Assembly (NCBI GenBank): GCA_947073645.1
Contig: CAMTMK010000017.1
Coordinates: 1 to 41,248 of the forward strand
Origin: an uncultured bacterium
GTDB taxonomy: Bacteria; Cyanobacteriota; Vampirovibrionia; Gastranaerophilales; Gastranaerophilaceae
Reading direction: 5' to 3'
DNA: 41,248 nt
Below are positions 33,175-41,248 of this stretch, piece after piece. Each line of letters begins with the position of its first letter. Position 1 is the first letter of the stretch. The notes below the pieces were generated by a model. That model was not told the DNA's origin. It did not search any database and worked only from the letters and a program-made list of their open reading frames with translations. The position numbers and the translations under genes were made by a program.

Positions 33175-34527
33175 ATGTTTAGAAAAGTTTTGATTGCAAA
33201 CCGCGGGGAGATTGCGGTAAGAATTATAAGAGCATGCAGAGAGTTAGGAATTCCAACAGTTGCTATTTACTCTCAAGCTGATGCAAATTCGCTCCATGTA
33301 AGATTGGCTACAGAAGCTTATTGTATCGGACCTGCTCAAAGTGCAAAAAGTTATTTGAGTATTCCTGCAATTATATCAGCAGCAATCGTATCAGGTGCAG
33401 ATGCAATTCACCCTGGTTACGGTTTTATGTCTGAAAGAGCTGATTTTGCAGAAATTTGTGAAAAACATGGTATTAAATTTATTGGACCTACAGCAGAAGC
33501 AATGCGCAAAATGGGTGATAAAGCTACTGCTCGTAAGACAATGATTGAAAATAATGTTCCTGTTACTCCGGGTACAGGAATTTTGAGAACTCCCGAAGAA
33601 GTTAAGGAATTTGCTAAAAAAGCGGGATATCCGATTATTTTGAAAGCTACTGCAGGTGGTGGCGGAAAAGGGATGAGAATTGTTCGTTCTGATGATGAGG
33701 TTGAAACTAACATGAACCTTTGTCAATCAGAGGCTCAAAATTTCTTTGGAAATCCTGATGTTTATGCTGAAAAATTCTTGGAAAATCCGAGACATATTGA
33801 AGTTCAGGTTTTGGGCGACCAATATGGCAATGTAGTTCACTTGGGTGAGAGAGATTGTTCAATTCAGAGACGTCACCAAAAATTATTGGAAGAAGCACCA
33901 TCACCGGCTATTGATGAAGAAACAAGAAAAGAAATGGGTGCTGCAGCAGTTCGTGCCGCAAAAGCTATCAATTATGAAGGTGCTGGAACTTGTGAATTCT
34001 TGCTTGACCATGATGGTAAATGGTACTTTATGGAAATGAATACCAGAATTCAGGTTGAACATTGTGTTACTGAAATGATTTCAAATATTGATTTGGTTAG
34101 AGAACAAATTTTGGTAGCATCAGGTGAAAAACTTGATTTTACTCAAGATGATATTGTATTAAGAGGTCATGCTATTGAATGCCGTATTAATGCAGAAAAC
34201 CCTGAAAAAGACTTTATGCCTAATCCGGGTAAAATTACAGGATATGTTACTCCGGGTGGATTTGGTGTAAGAGTTGACTCTCACGCATATCAGGATTATG
34301 CAATACCGCCATATTATGACAGTATGATTGGTAAATTGATTTGCTGGGGCAGAACAAGAAATGAAGCAAGACGCAGAATGTACAGAGCATTGAAAGAATA
34401 TGTTATTACAGGCGTAGAAACTACAATTCCGTTTCATCAGGAAATCATTGAAGATGAAGTCTTTATGAGCGGTAAGTTTAATACCGGTTTTATAGAAGAA
34501 TTCTATAAACGAAAAGGTAAAAAATAA
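33175..34527 (+). CDS. accC: Biotin carboxylase subunit of acetyl-CoA carboxylase
   Basis: A 450-residue ATP-grasp enzyme that carboxylates the biotin on AccB. Family motifs: [35 protein letters not shown], the glycine-rich ATP loop [50 protein letters not shown] and [13 protein letters not shown] set the start at ATG 33175 ([12 protein letters not shown]) because AGGG lies seven bases before it. An in-frame ATG at 33169 is too close to that site. The length then equals typical AccC. A hairpin terminator follows at 34533-34556. Confidence 0.97.
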   Translation: MFRKVLIANRGEIAVRIIRACRELGIPTVAIYSQADANSLHVRLATEAYCIGPAQSAKSYLSIPAIISAAIVSGADAIHPGYGFMSERADFAEICEKHGIKFIGPTAEAMRKMGDKATARKTMIENNVPVTPGTGILRTPEEVKEFAKKAGYPIILKATAGGGGKGMRIVRSDDEVETNMNLCQSEAQNFFGNPDVYAEKFLENPRHIEVQVLGDQYGNVVHLGERDCSIQRRHQKLLEEAPSPAIDEETRKEMGAAAVRAAKAINYEGAGTCEFLLDHDGKWYFMEMNTRIQVEHCVTEMISNIDLVREQILVASGEKLDFTQDDIVLRGHAIECRINAENPEKDFMPNPGKITGYVTPGGFGVRVDSHAYQDYAIPPYYDSMIGKLICWGRTRNEARRRMYRALKEYVITGVETTIPFHQEIIEDEVFMSGKFNTGFIEEFYKRKGKK

Positions 34528-34532
34528 GTTAT

Positions 34533-34560
34533 AAAGGTCAGATTATTCTGACCTTTTATT
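34533..34560 (+). terminator. Terminator of accC, just before the pseudopilin gene
   Basis: AAAGGTCAGA (34533-34542) and TCTGACCTTT (34547-34556) form a perfect 10-bp stem around TTAT, then TTATTT. The pseudopilin Shine-Dalgarno AAAGGAGA begins at 34563, so its expression needs read-through or a promoter inside accC. Confidence 0.88.
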
Positions 34561-34574
34561 TGAAAGGAGAAGAT

Positions 34575-35280
34575 ATGAAGATAAGATTTTGTCAATTTGT
34601 CGGGGGGGGGCAATCAAAGCTTAGCTCCTTCTCGCTTGGCATTTACATTGGCTGAGGTTTTAATTACGTTAGGAATTATTGGAGTTGTTGCGGCTGTTAC
34701 CATGCCGATGTTAATTGCTAATTATCAAAAAAAGGTTACTGTTAATGGTTTGAAGGTTGCCTATTCGCTTTTTTCTCAGGCTCTTGAGAGGTCAGTGCAA
34801 GAAAATGGCAGTATGAGTGACTGGGAATATTCATATACCGATATGCCTCCTAAGTATATTTTTCCATATATAGAAACAACGGGTATTGTTAAAAAATATA
34901 CAATGTATACTACATATGGCAATAAAGATAAATATGGTGATCAAAAATTCGGGTTTTTATATTGGGGCGGATGGACAAGCGGAAAAATTTATTCTCTTAA
35001 AAATGGAATGACTTATAGTTTAATTTACGACAATGGGAATTTGATTTTGACTGTTGATATAAATGGAGTAAAGGGACCTAATCGTTTGGGTAGAGATGGA
35101 TTTGTTTTTTATTTGGATACAAAGAAAGATAAGTTAATGCCATATGCATTTGGGCAATCAAGAACAACTTTATTGAAAGATTGTACTAAAAATGGGGATT
35201 GGATGTATTATGACGGTATGGCTTGTGCTTTTTTAATTATGTCAGACGGCTGGCAGATAAAAGACGACTATCCTTGGTAA
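34575..35280 (+). CDS. Type IV/II pseudopilin, out of frame at a G9 tract (phase-variable?)
   Basis: A prepilin-type protein. The pilin frame carries RLAFTLAEVLITLGIIGVVAA: cleavage before Phe with Glu at +5 and the usual hydrophobic helix, but Ala instead of Gly at -1. A globular head follows, with DINGVKGPNRLGRD and Cys pairs near the end. The only start with a good ribosome site is ATG 34575, five bases after AAAGGAGA. It reads MKIRFCQFVGGG and then enters nine G (34602-34610). In this sequence that frame ends at TGA 34653 after 26 codons. The pilin frame is +1 and has a stop at 34582, leaving only a TTG at 34597 without a ribosome site. With eight G the gene would be intact at 234 codons. 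So it is either switched off or mis-assembled. No pilus assembly gene is nearby. Confidence 0.85.
34602..34610 (+). repeat. Poly-G tract (G9) in the pseudopilin leader
   Basis: Nine consecutive G after a C at 34601, the only long G run I found in this A+T-rich window. It lies 27 bases into the gene. Eight or eleven G join the ATG to the pilin frame; nine or ten do not. Confidence 0.9.
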
Positions 35281-35283
35281 TGC

Positions 35284-35311
35284 TTGATATTAATCTTTGA
35301 TATGTTATACT
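35284..35311 (+). promoter_or_regulatory. Promoter of the MATE gene, nearly leaderless
   Basis: -35 TTGATA (35284-35289), 16-base spacer, extended -10 TGTTATACT (35303-35311). The ATG is at 35321, so the mRNA would have 0-4 bases before the start codon. No Shine-Dalgarno sequence is seen. Confidence 0.7.
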
Positions 35312-35320
35312 GATTTTCGT

Positions 35321-36628
35321 ATGAGTAATCAATTTAAACATTATGTTAAAGAACTTTTAAACATTGCCCTACCGATTATTATGGGTAACTTAGGGTTTAT
35401 TCTGATTGGCGCGGGAGATGTTTTAATTGCGGGAAGACATTCTACAGATACACTTGCGGCAATTTCTATTGCAACAGCAATTACCAATTGTATTCAAACT
35501 TTCGGTATCGGCTTGATTGTGAGCGTTTCTCCGCTTTTATCAAATTATCGCGGAGAAAACAAAAGTGCTAAGAAGTATTTTTATCCTACATTGAGATTTT
35601 CAATGTTTTTAGCATTCCTTGTAATGCTTGCTGTACTTGCGTTTATTCCGTTGATTGATTTGATGCATTTTGAGGCGCATCTTGTCCCTATGATTAAGCA
35701 GTATATGTTTGTAACTGCGTTTGCGACATTTGGCGGGTATTTACATTGTGCAGTCAAAGAATTCTTACAGGCATTTGAGATTGTAGTTTTCCCAAATTTG
35801 GTTACTGCAATTGCTGTTATTTTAAATGTTTTATTAAATGTTGTGCTTGTATTCGGTTATGGTCCTATACCATCTTTGGGTGTTTTAGGATTGGCGATTG
35901 CGAGTTTTGTTGTTAGATATTTTATGGGATTTGTGCTTCTGATTTATTGTTTCAGATTAATGAATTTCAAAAATTACAAAGATTTTGACTATTATAAAAG
36001 TTTGATAAAGATCGGAATTCCGATATCTTGTGCAATTTTGGTTGAATTTATTGCATTTAACAGTATTGCAATTTTTATGGGCAGGGTATCAGGGGTTTAT
36101 GCAGCTGCACAGAACTTGGTTTGTACTTTGACAACTGTTTCGTTTATGGTTCCGCTGGCTATATCAAATGCGATTGCGGTTAAGGTCGGGTTTGCTAATG
36201 GTGCCGGCAATATTATTGATTTGAAGAAATATTCGTTTGTCGGAGTTGTTATGTCTGTCGGCTTTATGGCTTGCAGTGCTATGATTTTTGCTACATTTCC
36301 CGAGTTTCTTGTGAGTTTATTTACTCAGGACAGCACACTTGTTAAAATATCTGTTCCAGTAATTTATGTACTTGCAATATTCCAAGTTTTTGATGGTTTG
36401 CAGGTTGCGTTGTCAGGTATTTTTAAAGGGATTAAGAAAACAGGGGTTGTTCTTCTTGCCAATTTTATTGCTTATTGGTTGATTTCTGTTCCGTTGGGAT
36501 ATACTTTAGCTTTCCATTATGGATTAAACTTAAAAGGTTTTTGGTACGGACTTTGTTCTGCTGCCGTAATCCTTTGTATAATAATGGTATCTATGCTCTT
36601 TAAAAATATTAAGAGTATGGAAAAATAA
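35321..36628 (+). CDS. MATE-family multidrug/organic cation exporter
   Basis: A 435-residue integral membrane protein with about 12 helices in two similar halves, typical of MATE efflux transporters driven by H+ or Na+. The N-terminus NIALPIIMGNLGFILIGAGD and VLIAGRHSTDTLAAISIA match the family, as does VLNVVLVFGYGPIPSLGVLG. The substrate cannot be read from sequence. The start is ATG 35321; a TTG-started extension would run through the -35/-10 promoter. The mRNA is probably leaderless. It is followed by ndk after about 40 bases. Confidence 0.92.
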   Translation: MSNQFKHYVKELLNIALPIIMGNLGFILIGAGDVLIAGRHSTDTLAAISIATAITNCIQTFGIGLIVSVSPLLSNYRGENKSAKKYFYPTLRFSMFLAFLVMLAVLAFIPLIDLMHFEAHLVPMIKQYMFVTAFATFGGYLHCAVKEFLQAFEIVVFPNLVTAIAVILNVLLNVVLVFGYGPIPSLGVLGLAIASFVVRYFMGFVLLIYCFRLMNFKNYKDFDYYKSLIKIGIPISCAILVEFIAFNSIAIFMGRVSGVYAAAQNLVCTLTTVSFMVPLAISNAIAVKVGFANGAGNIIDLKKYSFVGVVMSVGFMACSAMIFATFPEFLVSLFTQDSTLVKISVPVIYVLAIFQVFDGLQVALSGIFKGIKKTGVVLLANFIAYWLISVPLGYTLAFHYGLNLKGFWYGLCSAAVILCIIMVSMLFKNIKSMEK

Positions 36629-36667
36629 CTTTTTTATGGTATTATTGTTTTGAATGGAGGATATCAT

Positions 36668-37138
36668 ATGCAAACAGAACAAAGAACATTTATCGCAGTT
36701 AAACCTGATGGAGTAAAAAGAGGGTTAGTTGGCGAAATAATGAAAAGATTTGAAAACAGAGGGTTTAAACTGATTGGATTAAAAATGCTTGATGTTACTC
36801 CTGAAATGGCTGAAAAACACTATGGTGAGCACAAAGGTAAACCGTTTTATGAAAGATTAATTGAATATATTCAAAGCGGACCGATTGTTGCTATGGTTTG
36901 GAAAGGTTACGATTGTATTGCCGGAGCACGTCAGTTGATGGGTTCTACAAAACCTTTAGAAGCTCAAGTTGGTACTATTAGAGCTGATTTTGCACTTGTA
37001 AAAGAGTACAATGTGGTTCATGGTTCTGACAGTGTTGAAAGTGCTGAAAGAGAAATCGCTATTTATTTTGATGAAAGCGAAATTTGTGATGAATACGATA
37101 ACATGGCTGAAATTGTTATCGAAAAATTGGATGACTAA
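36668..37138 (+). CDS. ndk: Nucleoside diphosphate kinase
   Basis: A 156-residue enzyme that equilibrates nucleoside di- and triphosphates. TFIAVKPDGVKRGLVGEIM at the start, PFYERLIEYIQSGPIVAMVW and the active-site NVVHGSDSVESAEREI with the phosphorylated His are diagnostic. It is about ten residues longer than usual, through an acidic C-terminal tail. The start is ATG 36668 after TGGAGG; a TTG at 36650 would sit before that site. It overlaps tgt by one base (TAATG). Confidence 0.97.
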   Translation: MQTEQRTFIAVKPDGVKRGLVGEIMKRFENRGFKLIGLKMLDVTPEMAEKHYGEHKGKPFYERLIEYIQSGPIVAMVWKGYDCIAGARQLMGSTKPLEAQVGTIRADFALVKEYNVVHGSDSVESAEREIAIYFDESEICDEYDNMAEIVIEKLDD

Positions 37139-38253
37139 TGAGTGAATTTTTTAATTACGAGCTGGTTCATGAATGTGCACAGACAGGTGCTAGAGCAGGA
37201 ATTTTAACGACTCCTCACGGACAAGTTTTGACTCCGATATTTATGCCTGTGGGAACTAATTCTGCAGTAAAAACACTTACTGCAGACCAAATTGTTGATA
37301 CCGGTGCACAGATTATGCTTTCAAATTCTTATCATTTATATTTGAGAGCAGGGACTAAGTTAATTAAACAATTTGGCGGAATTCACAAATGGATGAATTG
37401 GCAAAAACCAGTTTTGACTGATTCTGGCGGGTTTCAAGTGTTTTCACTTGCTCATTTGAATAAAATTACCGAGGACGGGGTGGAATTTCGCGACCCTAAA
37501 GACGGTAAAAAACATTTTATAAATCCTGAAGTTTCTATGGAAATTCAGCAGGATATCGGTGCTGATATTATTATGGCGTTTGACCAGTGTGCACCTTTCC
37601 CTTGCGATTATGATACGGCAAAAAAAGCAATGGAGCGTACACACAGATGGCTTGAAAGATGTTTTAAGGCTAAAACAAATCCGTATCAGGCATTGTTTCC
37701 TATCGTTCAGGGCGCGTTTTTTGATGATTTAAGACGTGAAAGTGCATCTGTAATATCATCTTATGACGCTGTGGGGTATGCAATCGGCGGTTTGAGTGTA
37801 GGTGAAACAAAAGATATTATGAACCATTTCACTGAATTTACAGCACCGTTATTGCCTAAATATAAACCGCGCTACTTAATGGGGGTTGGTACTCCTGAAG
37901 ATTTATTGGATGGTATAAAACGCGGAATTGATATGTTTGATTGTGTTTTGCCTACTCGCAATGCTCGTCATGGTTCGTTCTTTACTTGGGATGGCAAGTC
38001 TAATATCAAAACTCAAAAATATGCAGAAGACCCGCGTCCGTTGGTTGAAGGGTGTAACTGTTATACTTGCAGAAACCATTCTAGAGCTTATATCAGACAT
38101 TTGTGGAGATGTGGCGAAAGCACTGCTTCAACATTATTGTCTATTCACAATATTCAATTCCTTGTAGAATTTTCGCAACTTTGCCGTCAGGCTATATTAG
38201 AAGACCGTTTTGGCGATTTCTACAAAGAGCATTATGATAAATTAGTTAAATAA
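37138..38253 (+). CDS. tgt: tRNA-guanine transglycosylase
   Basis: A 371-residue enzyme that swaps guanine-34 for the queuosine precursor preQ1 in tRNAs with GUN anticodons. Motifs: TPIFMPVGTNSAVKTL, LTDSGGFQVFSL, IGGLSVGE, the nucleophile Asp in MFDCVLPTRNARHG, and the zinc site CNCYTCRNHSRAYIRHLW. Length is normal. It is translationally coupled to ndk, and its last 12 bases overlap the convergent end of mutS. Other queuosine genes are not in the window. Confidence 0.97.
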   Translation: MSEFFNYELVHECAQTGARAGILTTPHGQVLTPIFMPVGTNSAVKTLTADQIVDTGAQIMLSNSYHLYLRAGTKLIKQFGGIHKWMNWQKPVLTDSGGFQVFSLAHLNKITEDGVEFRDPKDGKKHFINPEVSMEIQQDIGADIIMAFDQCAPFPCDYDTAKKAMERTHRWLERCFKAKTNPYQALFPIVQGAFFDDLRRESASVISSYDAVGYAIGGLSVGETKDIMNHFTEFTAPLLPKYKPRYLMGVGTPEDLLDGIKRGIDMFDCVLPTRNARHGSFFTWDGKSNIKTQKYAEDPRPLVEGCNCYTCRNHSRAYIRHLWRCGESTASTLLSIHNIQFLVEFSQLCRQAILEDRFGDFYKEHYDKLVK

Positions 38254-40821
38254 ATTCAACTGAGGAACTTCAACTGTCGGAACATCTGCTGTGCGTTTGC
38301 GTGTTGCCAGGTTCTGCGCGTTGTCTTTTTGCATTCTTGTCATTAAATCTTGCGAACGTTTAATTACTGCACTTGGCAAACCTGCCATTTTTGCTACCTG
38401 AATACCGTAGCTCTTACTTGCTCCACCTTGAACAACTTTACGTAAAAACTCAATTTCGCCGTTTTCTTCACTTATCGTAATTCTGTAATTTTTAATCTGC
38501 TGGTAAGTTTGTGTCATTACGTTTAATTCGTGATAGTGGGTAGCAAAAATACATCTTGCCTTAATCTTAGTTGCAATATATTCGGCTACTGACCACGCGA
38601 TTGCAACGCCGTCGTATGTACTTGTACCTCTGCCGATTTCATCTAGCAGAACAAAGCTTCTGTCGGTTGCAGAGTTCAAAATGCAGGCTGTTTCAATCAT
38701 TTCTACCATAAATGTAGATTGTCCGAGTGTCAAGTCGTCTGATGCGCCTACACGTGTGAAAATCTTGTCGATAATACCGATTTTGGCATAATCTGCAGGA
38801 ACCCAGGAACCTATTTGAGCAAGAATTGCAATTAATGCGTTTTGACGCATATAAGTTGATTTACCTGCCATGTTAGGACCTGTTAAAATCATAAATTGTG
38901 TTGTATCTGTTGAATTACATTTTAGCTCCAAATCGTTTGCAACGTATTCGCCAAGCGGAAGGATTTTTTCTAAAACAGGATGGCGTCCGTTTTTTACAAC
39001 AAAATCATCAGATTCATCAATTATCGGTTTTGTGAAATTGTTTTCAACTGCAACACTTGCAAGGCTTGTGAATACGTCGCATTGTGCGATGCAGTCTGCA
39101 ATTTCTCTGATTTTTGATACAAATTCTTTTGAATATTCTCTAAATTCACAGAACAGTTTGTATTCAAGTTCGGTTGATTTGAATTTCGCATTGAGAACTT
39201 CGTCTTCGTGTTTTTTTAGTTCTTCTGTAATAAATCTTTCACCGTTAGTTAAGGTTTGTTTTCGGATATAACCTTCGGGAATTTGGTTCAAGTATGAATT
39301 TGAAATTTCGATAAAGTAGCCAAAAACTTTGTTATAACCTACTTTTAAAGATTTAATTCCTGTTTTTTCTTTTTCAGTTTCTTCAAAGTTTGTAAGCCAT
39401 TTTTCACCGCCTGTGAGCAAATCGCGCAAATAATCAAGTTCGCCTGAAACACCCTCTTTGATAATGTTTCCTTCTTTGATAAGGGCCGGTGTATTAACAT
39501 CATTAATTGTTCTTTCAATGATATCTGTATATTCGGCGATTTCATCTTTATACTGCGCTATTGTTTCCAAAGGGTTATGCTCAAAATTTGAGGCAGCTTC
39601 AAGAAGTTCAGGTAACAGTACCAGTGAAGATTTCAAACTTACAAAATCTTTTGGATTTGCAGAATTGTTTGACATTCTTGTTGCAAGTCTTTGGATATCG
39701 GTAATCTGTTCAAGCAGGTTGATAAGATTAATTCTCTCATCATTGCGTTCGACAAGTTCTGTAATTGCATTTTGACGTTTAATGATTTCATTAACATTTT
39801 TGAGCGGTTGGCAAATCCAATTTTTAAGAAGTCTTGCCCCCATATTTGTACCGGTTTTGTCAACAGCCCATAACAATGAGCCGAATTTATTTTTGTCACG
39901 CAATGTTTGTGTAAGCTCAAGATTTTTCCTTGTGCTTCCGTCTAAAATCATATATTCTGAAAGTTCATAAGGTTCAATTCTTTCAAATTTTGGGACATTT
40001 TCTTTCATATTTTCCCAAATATATGCAAGCAATGCGCCGGCACAGCTAAAACCAAGCTTGTATCTGCTGTATCCGAATGATTCCAAGCTGTTTGCTTCAA
40101 ATACAGCTTTCAAGTTGTTTTGAGCAAAAGTTTCGTTGAATACTGTTGCAGGAATTTTTGAACAGTTATAAATTTTTGTAATTTCATCAGGAAGGTCGAT
40201 TTTTTCTTCTGGAACAATCTGAAACGGCTGAATATCCTGTTTTTTAGAAGGTCCAATAACCTCTGAAGGTGATATCCTTGTAAGTTCTGCAAGAATAAGT
40301 TCAAAAGGTGCTTGTGTAACTTTGAACTCGCCTGTAGAAATGTCAGCATAAGAAAAACCCCACAAATCGCTTTTATCATCTTTGTGTAGTGCGCAAATGT
40401 AGTTGTTTGAGTTTTGGTTCAGCATATCGCTTTCGGTTAGCGTACCTGATGTGATTATTCGTGTAACCCCTCTTTTTACAAGCCCTTTTACAAATTTAGG
40501 GTCTTCAAGCTGGTCACAGATAACGACTTTATAATTTTTCTGTACAAGTTTTTCAATATAACCATTCACGGCTTTTGCAGGGATACCTGCAAGCGGAATT
40601 CTTCCAAATTTTCCTTGTTCACGCCCTGTAAGCGTAATTTCGAGAACTTTTGACATAGTTACTGCATCTTCAAAAAAAGTTTCGTAAAAATCGCCAAGAC
40701 GATATAATAAAATTTTGTCCGGATTTTGGTGTTTGATTTTTAAATATTCACCCATTGCAGGTGTAAGCTCTTCAACTTTGATATCCGCGCTATTCACGTA
40801 ATTGATTTCTGACTTTTTCAT
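38242..40821 (-). CDS. mutS: DNA mismatch repair protein MutS
   Basis: An 859-residue mismatch-recognition ATPase. The N-terminal domain has the mismatch-wedge motif GDFYETFFEDA (Phe-x-Glu), then the connector, lever and clamp domains, and the ABC-type ATPase with GPNMAGKSTYMRQ (Walker A), FMVEMIETACILN and LLDEIGRGTSTYDG (Walker B). The C-terminus ends in PQLNLFN, a QLxLF beta-clamp-binding motif. I moved the start to ATG 40821 (MKKSEINYV). A longer TTG-type start would run over the divergent gene's ribosome site. No Shine-Dalgarno is seen before 40821; the AT-rich TATTATTATAACT just upstream suggests a very short leader. Confidence 0.96.
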   Translation of the reverse strand: MKKSEINYVNSADIKVEELTPAMGEYLKIKHQNPDKILLYRLGDFYETFFEDAVTMSKVLEITLTGREQGKFGRIPLAGIPAKAVNGYIEKLVQKNYKVVICDQLEDPKFVKGLVKRGVTRIITSGTLTESDMLNQNSNNYICALHKDDKSDLWGFSYADISTGEFKVTQAPFELILAELTRISPSEVIGPSKKQDIQPFQIVPEEKIDLPDEITKIYNCSKIPATVFNETFAQNNLKAVFEANSLESFGYSRYKLGFSCAGALLAYIWENMKENVPKFERIEPYELSEYMILDGSTRKNLELTQTLRDKNKFGSLLWAVDKTGTNMGARLLKNWICQPLKNVNEIIKRQNAITELVERNDERINLINLLEQITDIQRLATRMSNNSANPKDFVSLKSSLVLLPELLEAASNFEHNPLETIAQYKDEIAEYTDIIERTINDVNTPALIKEGNIIKEGVSGELDYLRDLLTGGEKWLTNFEETEKEKTGIKSLKVGYNKVFGYFIEISNSYLNQIPEGYIRKQTLTNGERFITEELKKHEDEVLNAKFKSTELEYKLFCEFREYSKEFVSKIREIADCIAQCDVFTSLASVAVENNFTKPIIDESDDFVVKNGRHPVLEKILPLGEYVANDLELKCNSTDTTQFMILTGPNMAGKSTYMRQNALIAILAQIGSWVPADYAKIGIIDKIFTRVGASDDLTLGQSTFMVEMIETACILNSATDRSFVLLDEIGRGTSTYDGVAIAWSVAEYIATKIKARCIFATHYHELNVMTQTYQQIKNYRITISEENGEIEFLRKVVQGGASKSYGIQVAKMAGLPSAVIKRSQDLMTRMQKDNAQNLATRKRTADVPTVEVPQLNLFN

Positions 40822-40830
40822 AGTTATAAT
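40802..40830 (+). promoter_or_regulatory. Promoter of the partial right-end gene
   Basis: -35 TTGATT (40802-40807), 17-base spacer, perfect -10 TATAAT (40825-40830). It overlaps the first codons of the divergent mutS gene, so the two promoters may interfere. Confidence 0.65.
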
Positions 40831-40858
40831 AATAATATAACATGAGAAGGAATTCAAC

Positions 40859-41248
40859 ATGGGATGTTTAAAAAATATTTTTAGAGCTGTGCTGTTAACC
40901 CTTGCTTTAGTGGGGTTTTTGTCACTTGGCGGAAAAGAATTAGTTGCAGGTTTAGTAAATAATTATTTCAATCCGTCTAGAGATGTCATGCTCGAACGTG
41001 CTCAAAAAGTTGGTGATTTTTCAAAAATTAATGATGAATTTGAAATTGAAAAAGCTGCAGGAATTATGGGCTACAATGCTGTAGTTGCCGAACATAAAGC
41101 ATCAGGTCAAAAAATGTTTGTTGTTGATAGTGGTGACAAAGCAATTTTGACAGTTGATGATATTAAGTCAGATAAAGCGGAAGAAAAGCTTCAGAAAGCT
41201 TTGAGTAAAATAAAATACCAGGCGGTATCTGTTGAAGACTTAAAGGTA
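40859..41248 (+). CDS. Unknown membrane-anchored or exported protein, partial
   Basis: An open frame of 130 codons that runs off the window end. It starts MGCLKNIFRAVLLTLALVGF, a signal peptide or membrane anchor (residues about 8-24). A charged region follows with SRDVMLERAQKVGDFSKIN and GYNAVVAEHKASGQKMFVVD. I do not recognise it. The start is supported by GAGAAGG at 40844-40850 and by the promoter at 40802-40830. It diverges from mutS with a 37-base gap. Confidence 0.75.
   Translation, partial: MGCLKNIFRAVLLTLALVGFLSLGGKELVAGLVNNYFNPSRDVMLERAQKVGDFSKINDEFEIEKAAGIMGYNAVVAEHKASGQKMFVVDSGDKAILTVDDIKSDKAEEKLQKALSKIKYQAVSVEDLKV

Noticed and set aside
34597..34610. TTG at 34597 as the true pseudopilin start
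   Set aside because: No ribosome binding site precedes it and it sits against the G tract. The ATG at 34575 has an excellent site and gives a complete pilin with eight G.
38242..38253. tgt/mutS overlap as a sign of frameshift
   Set aside because: Both proteins end normally; MutS keeps its QLNLF clamp motif. The 12-base convergent overlap is ordinary.

Overview
The window most likely comes from a low-GC, Gram-negative gut bacterium of the Gastranaerophilales / Melainabacteria (Vampirovibrionia), the non-photosynthetic relatives of cyanobacteria. The evidence is indirect. There is a meso-DAP type MurE and a secreted filamentous-haemagglutinin-like protein, an RNase Y / YmdB pair, pseudopilins with the FTLAEVLITLGIIGVVAA type N-terminus, and several unknown proteins that begin with a short M-x-I-[ST] ... 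F-[NKT]-[GA] signature, which I recall as common in this group. No rRNA or marker search was possible, so the placement is an inference.

Layout. Positions 1-2650 hold a small, visibly more A+T-rich accessory block: a PD-(D/E)XK-like protein, an XRE regulator and a KAP-type P-loop NTPase. The block lies on the 3' side of an initiator tRNA gene (2998-3074, minus). Positions 3189-7079 (minus) carry a filamentous haemagglutinin-like exoprotein, an unknown gene, rnpA and rpmH. proC (plus) faces a tight minus-strand operon: transpeptidase PBP - murE - nagA-like - ilvD - GlcF-like Fe-S protein (7970-14681). An N-acetylmuramoyl-L-alanine amidase diverges from it. Next come a small XRE gene, pepA, and the plus-strand group rny - ymdB - PHP phosphoesterase - unknown membrane protein with a pilin-like C-terminus (18108-21973). 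Positions 22003-24710 (minus) carry an unknown F-N-G protein, apt and a processive glycosyltransferase. HU (plus) is followed by a minus block: SNF2 helicase, DUF212/YuiD phosphatase-like protein, polyprenyl synthase, rsgA and two tandem paralogous membrane proteins. Positions 32128-38253 (plus) carry efp - accB - accC - pseudopilin - MATE transporter - ndk - tgt, converging on mutS (minus). A partial unknown gene runs off the right end.

Most of the window is housekeeping: cell wall, fatty-acid initiation, translation and RNA decay, DNA repair. The most striking point is the pseudopilin gene at 34575. Its only well-placed ATG is separated from the prepilin reading frame by a run of nine G. 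Eight or eleven G would give a complete prepilin; nine and ten give short abortive peptides. This looks like a slipped-strand phase-variation switch captured in the OFF state, or an assembly error in the tract.

Other recurring themes are terminator-like hairpins placed directly in front of the Shine-Dalgarno sequence of the next gene on the same strand (four junctions), and -10 boxes so close to the start codon that the mRNA would be leaderless (three genes).
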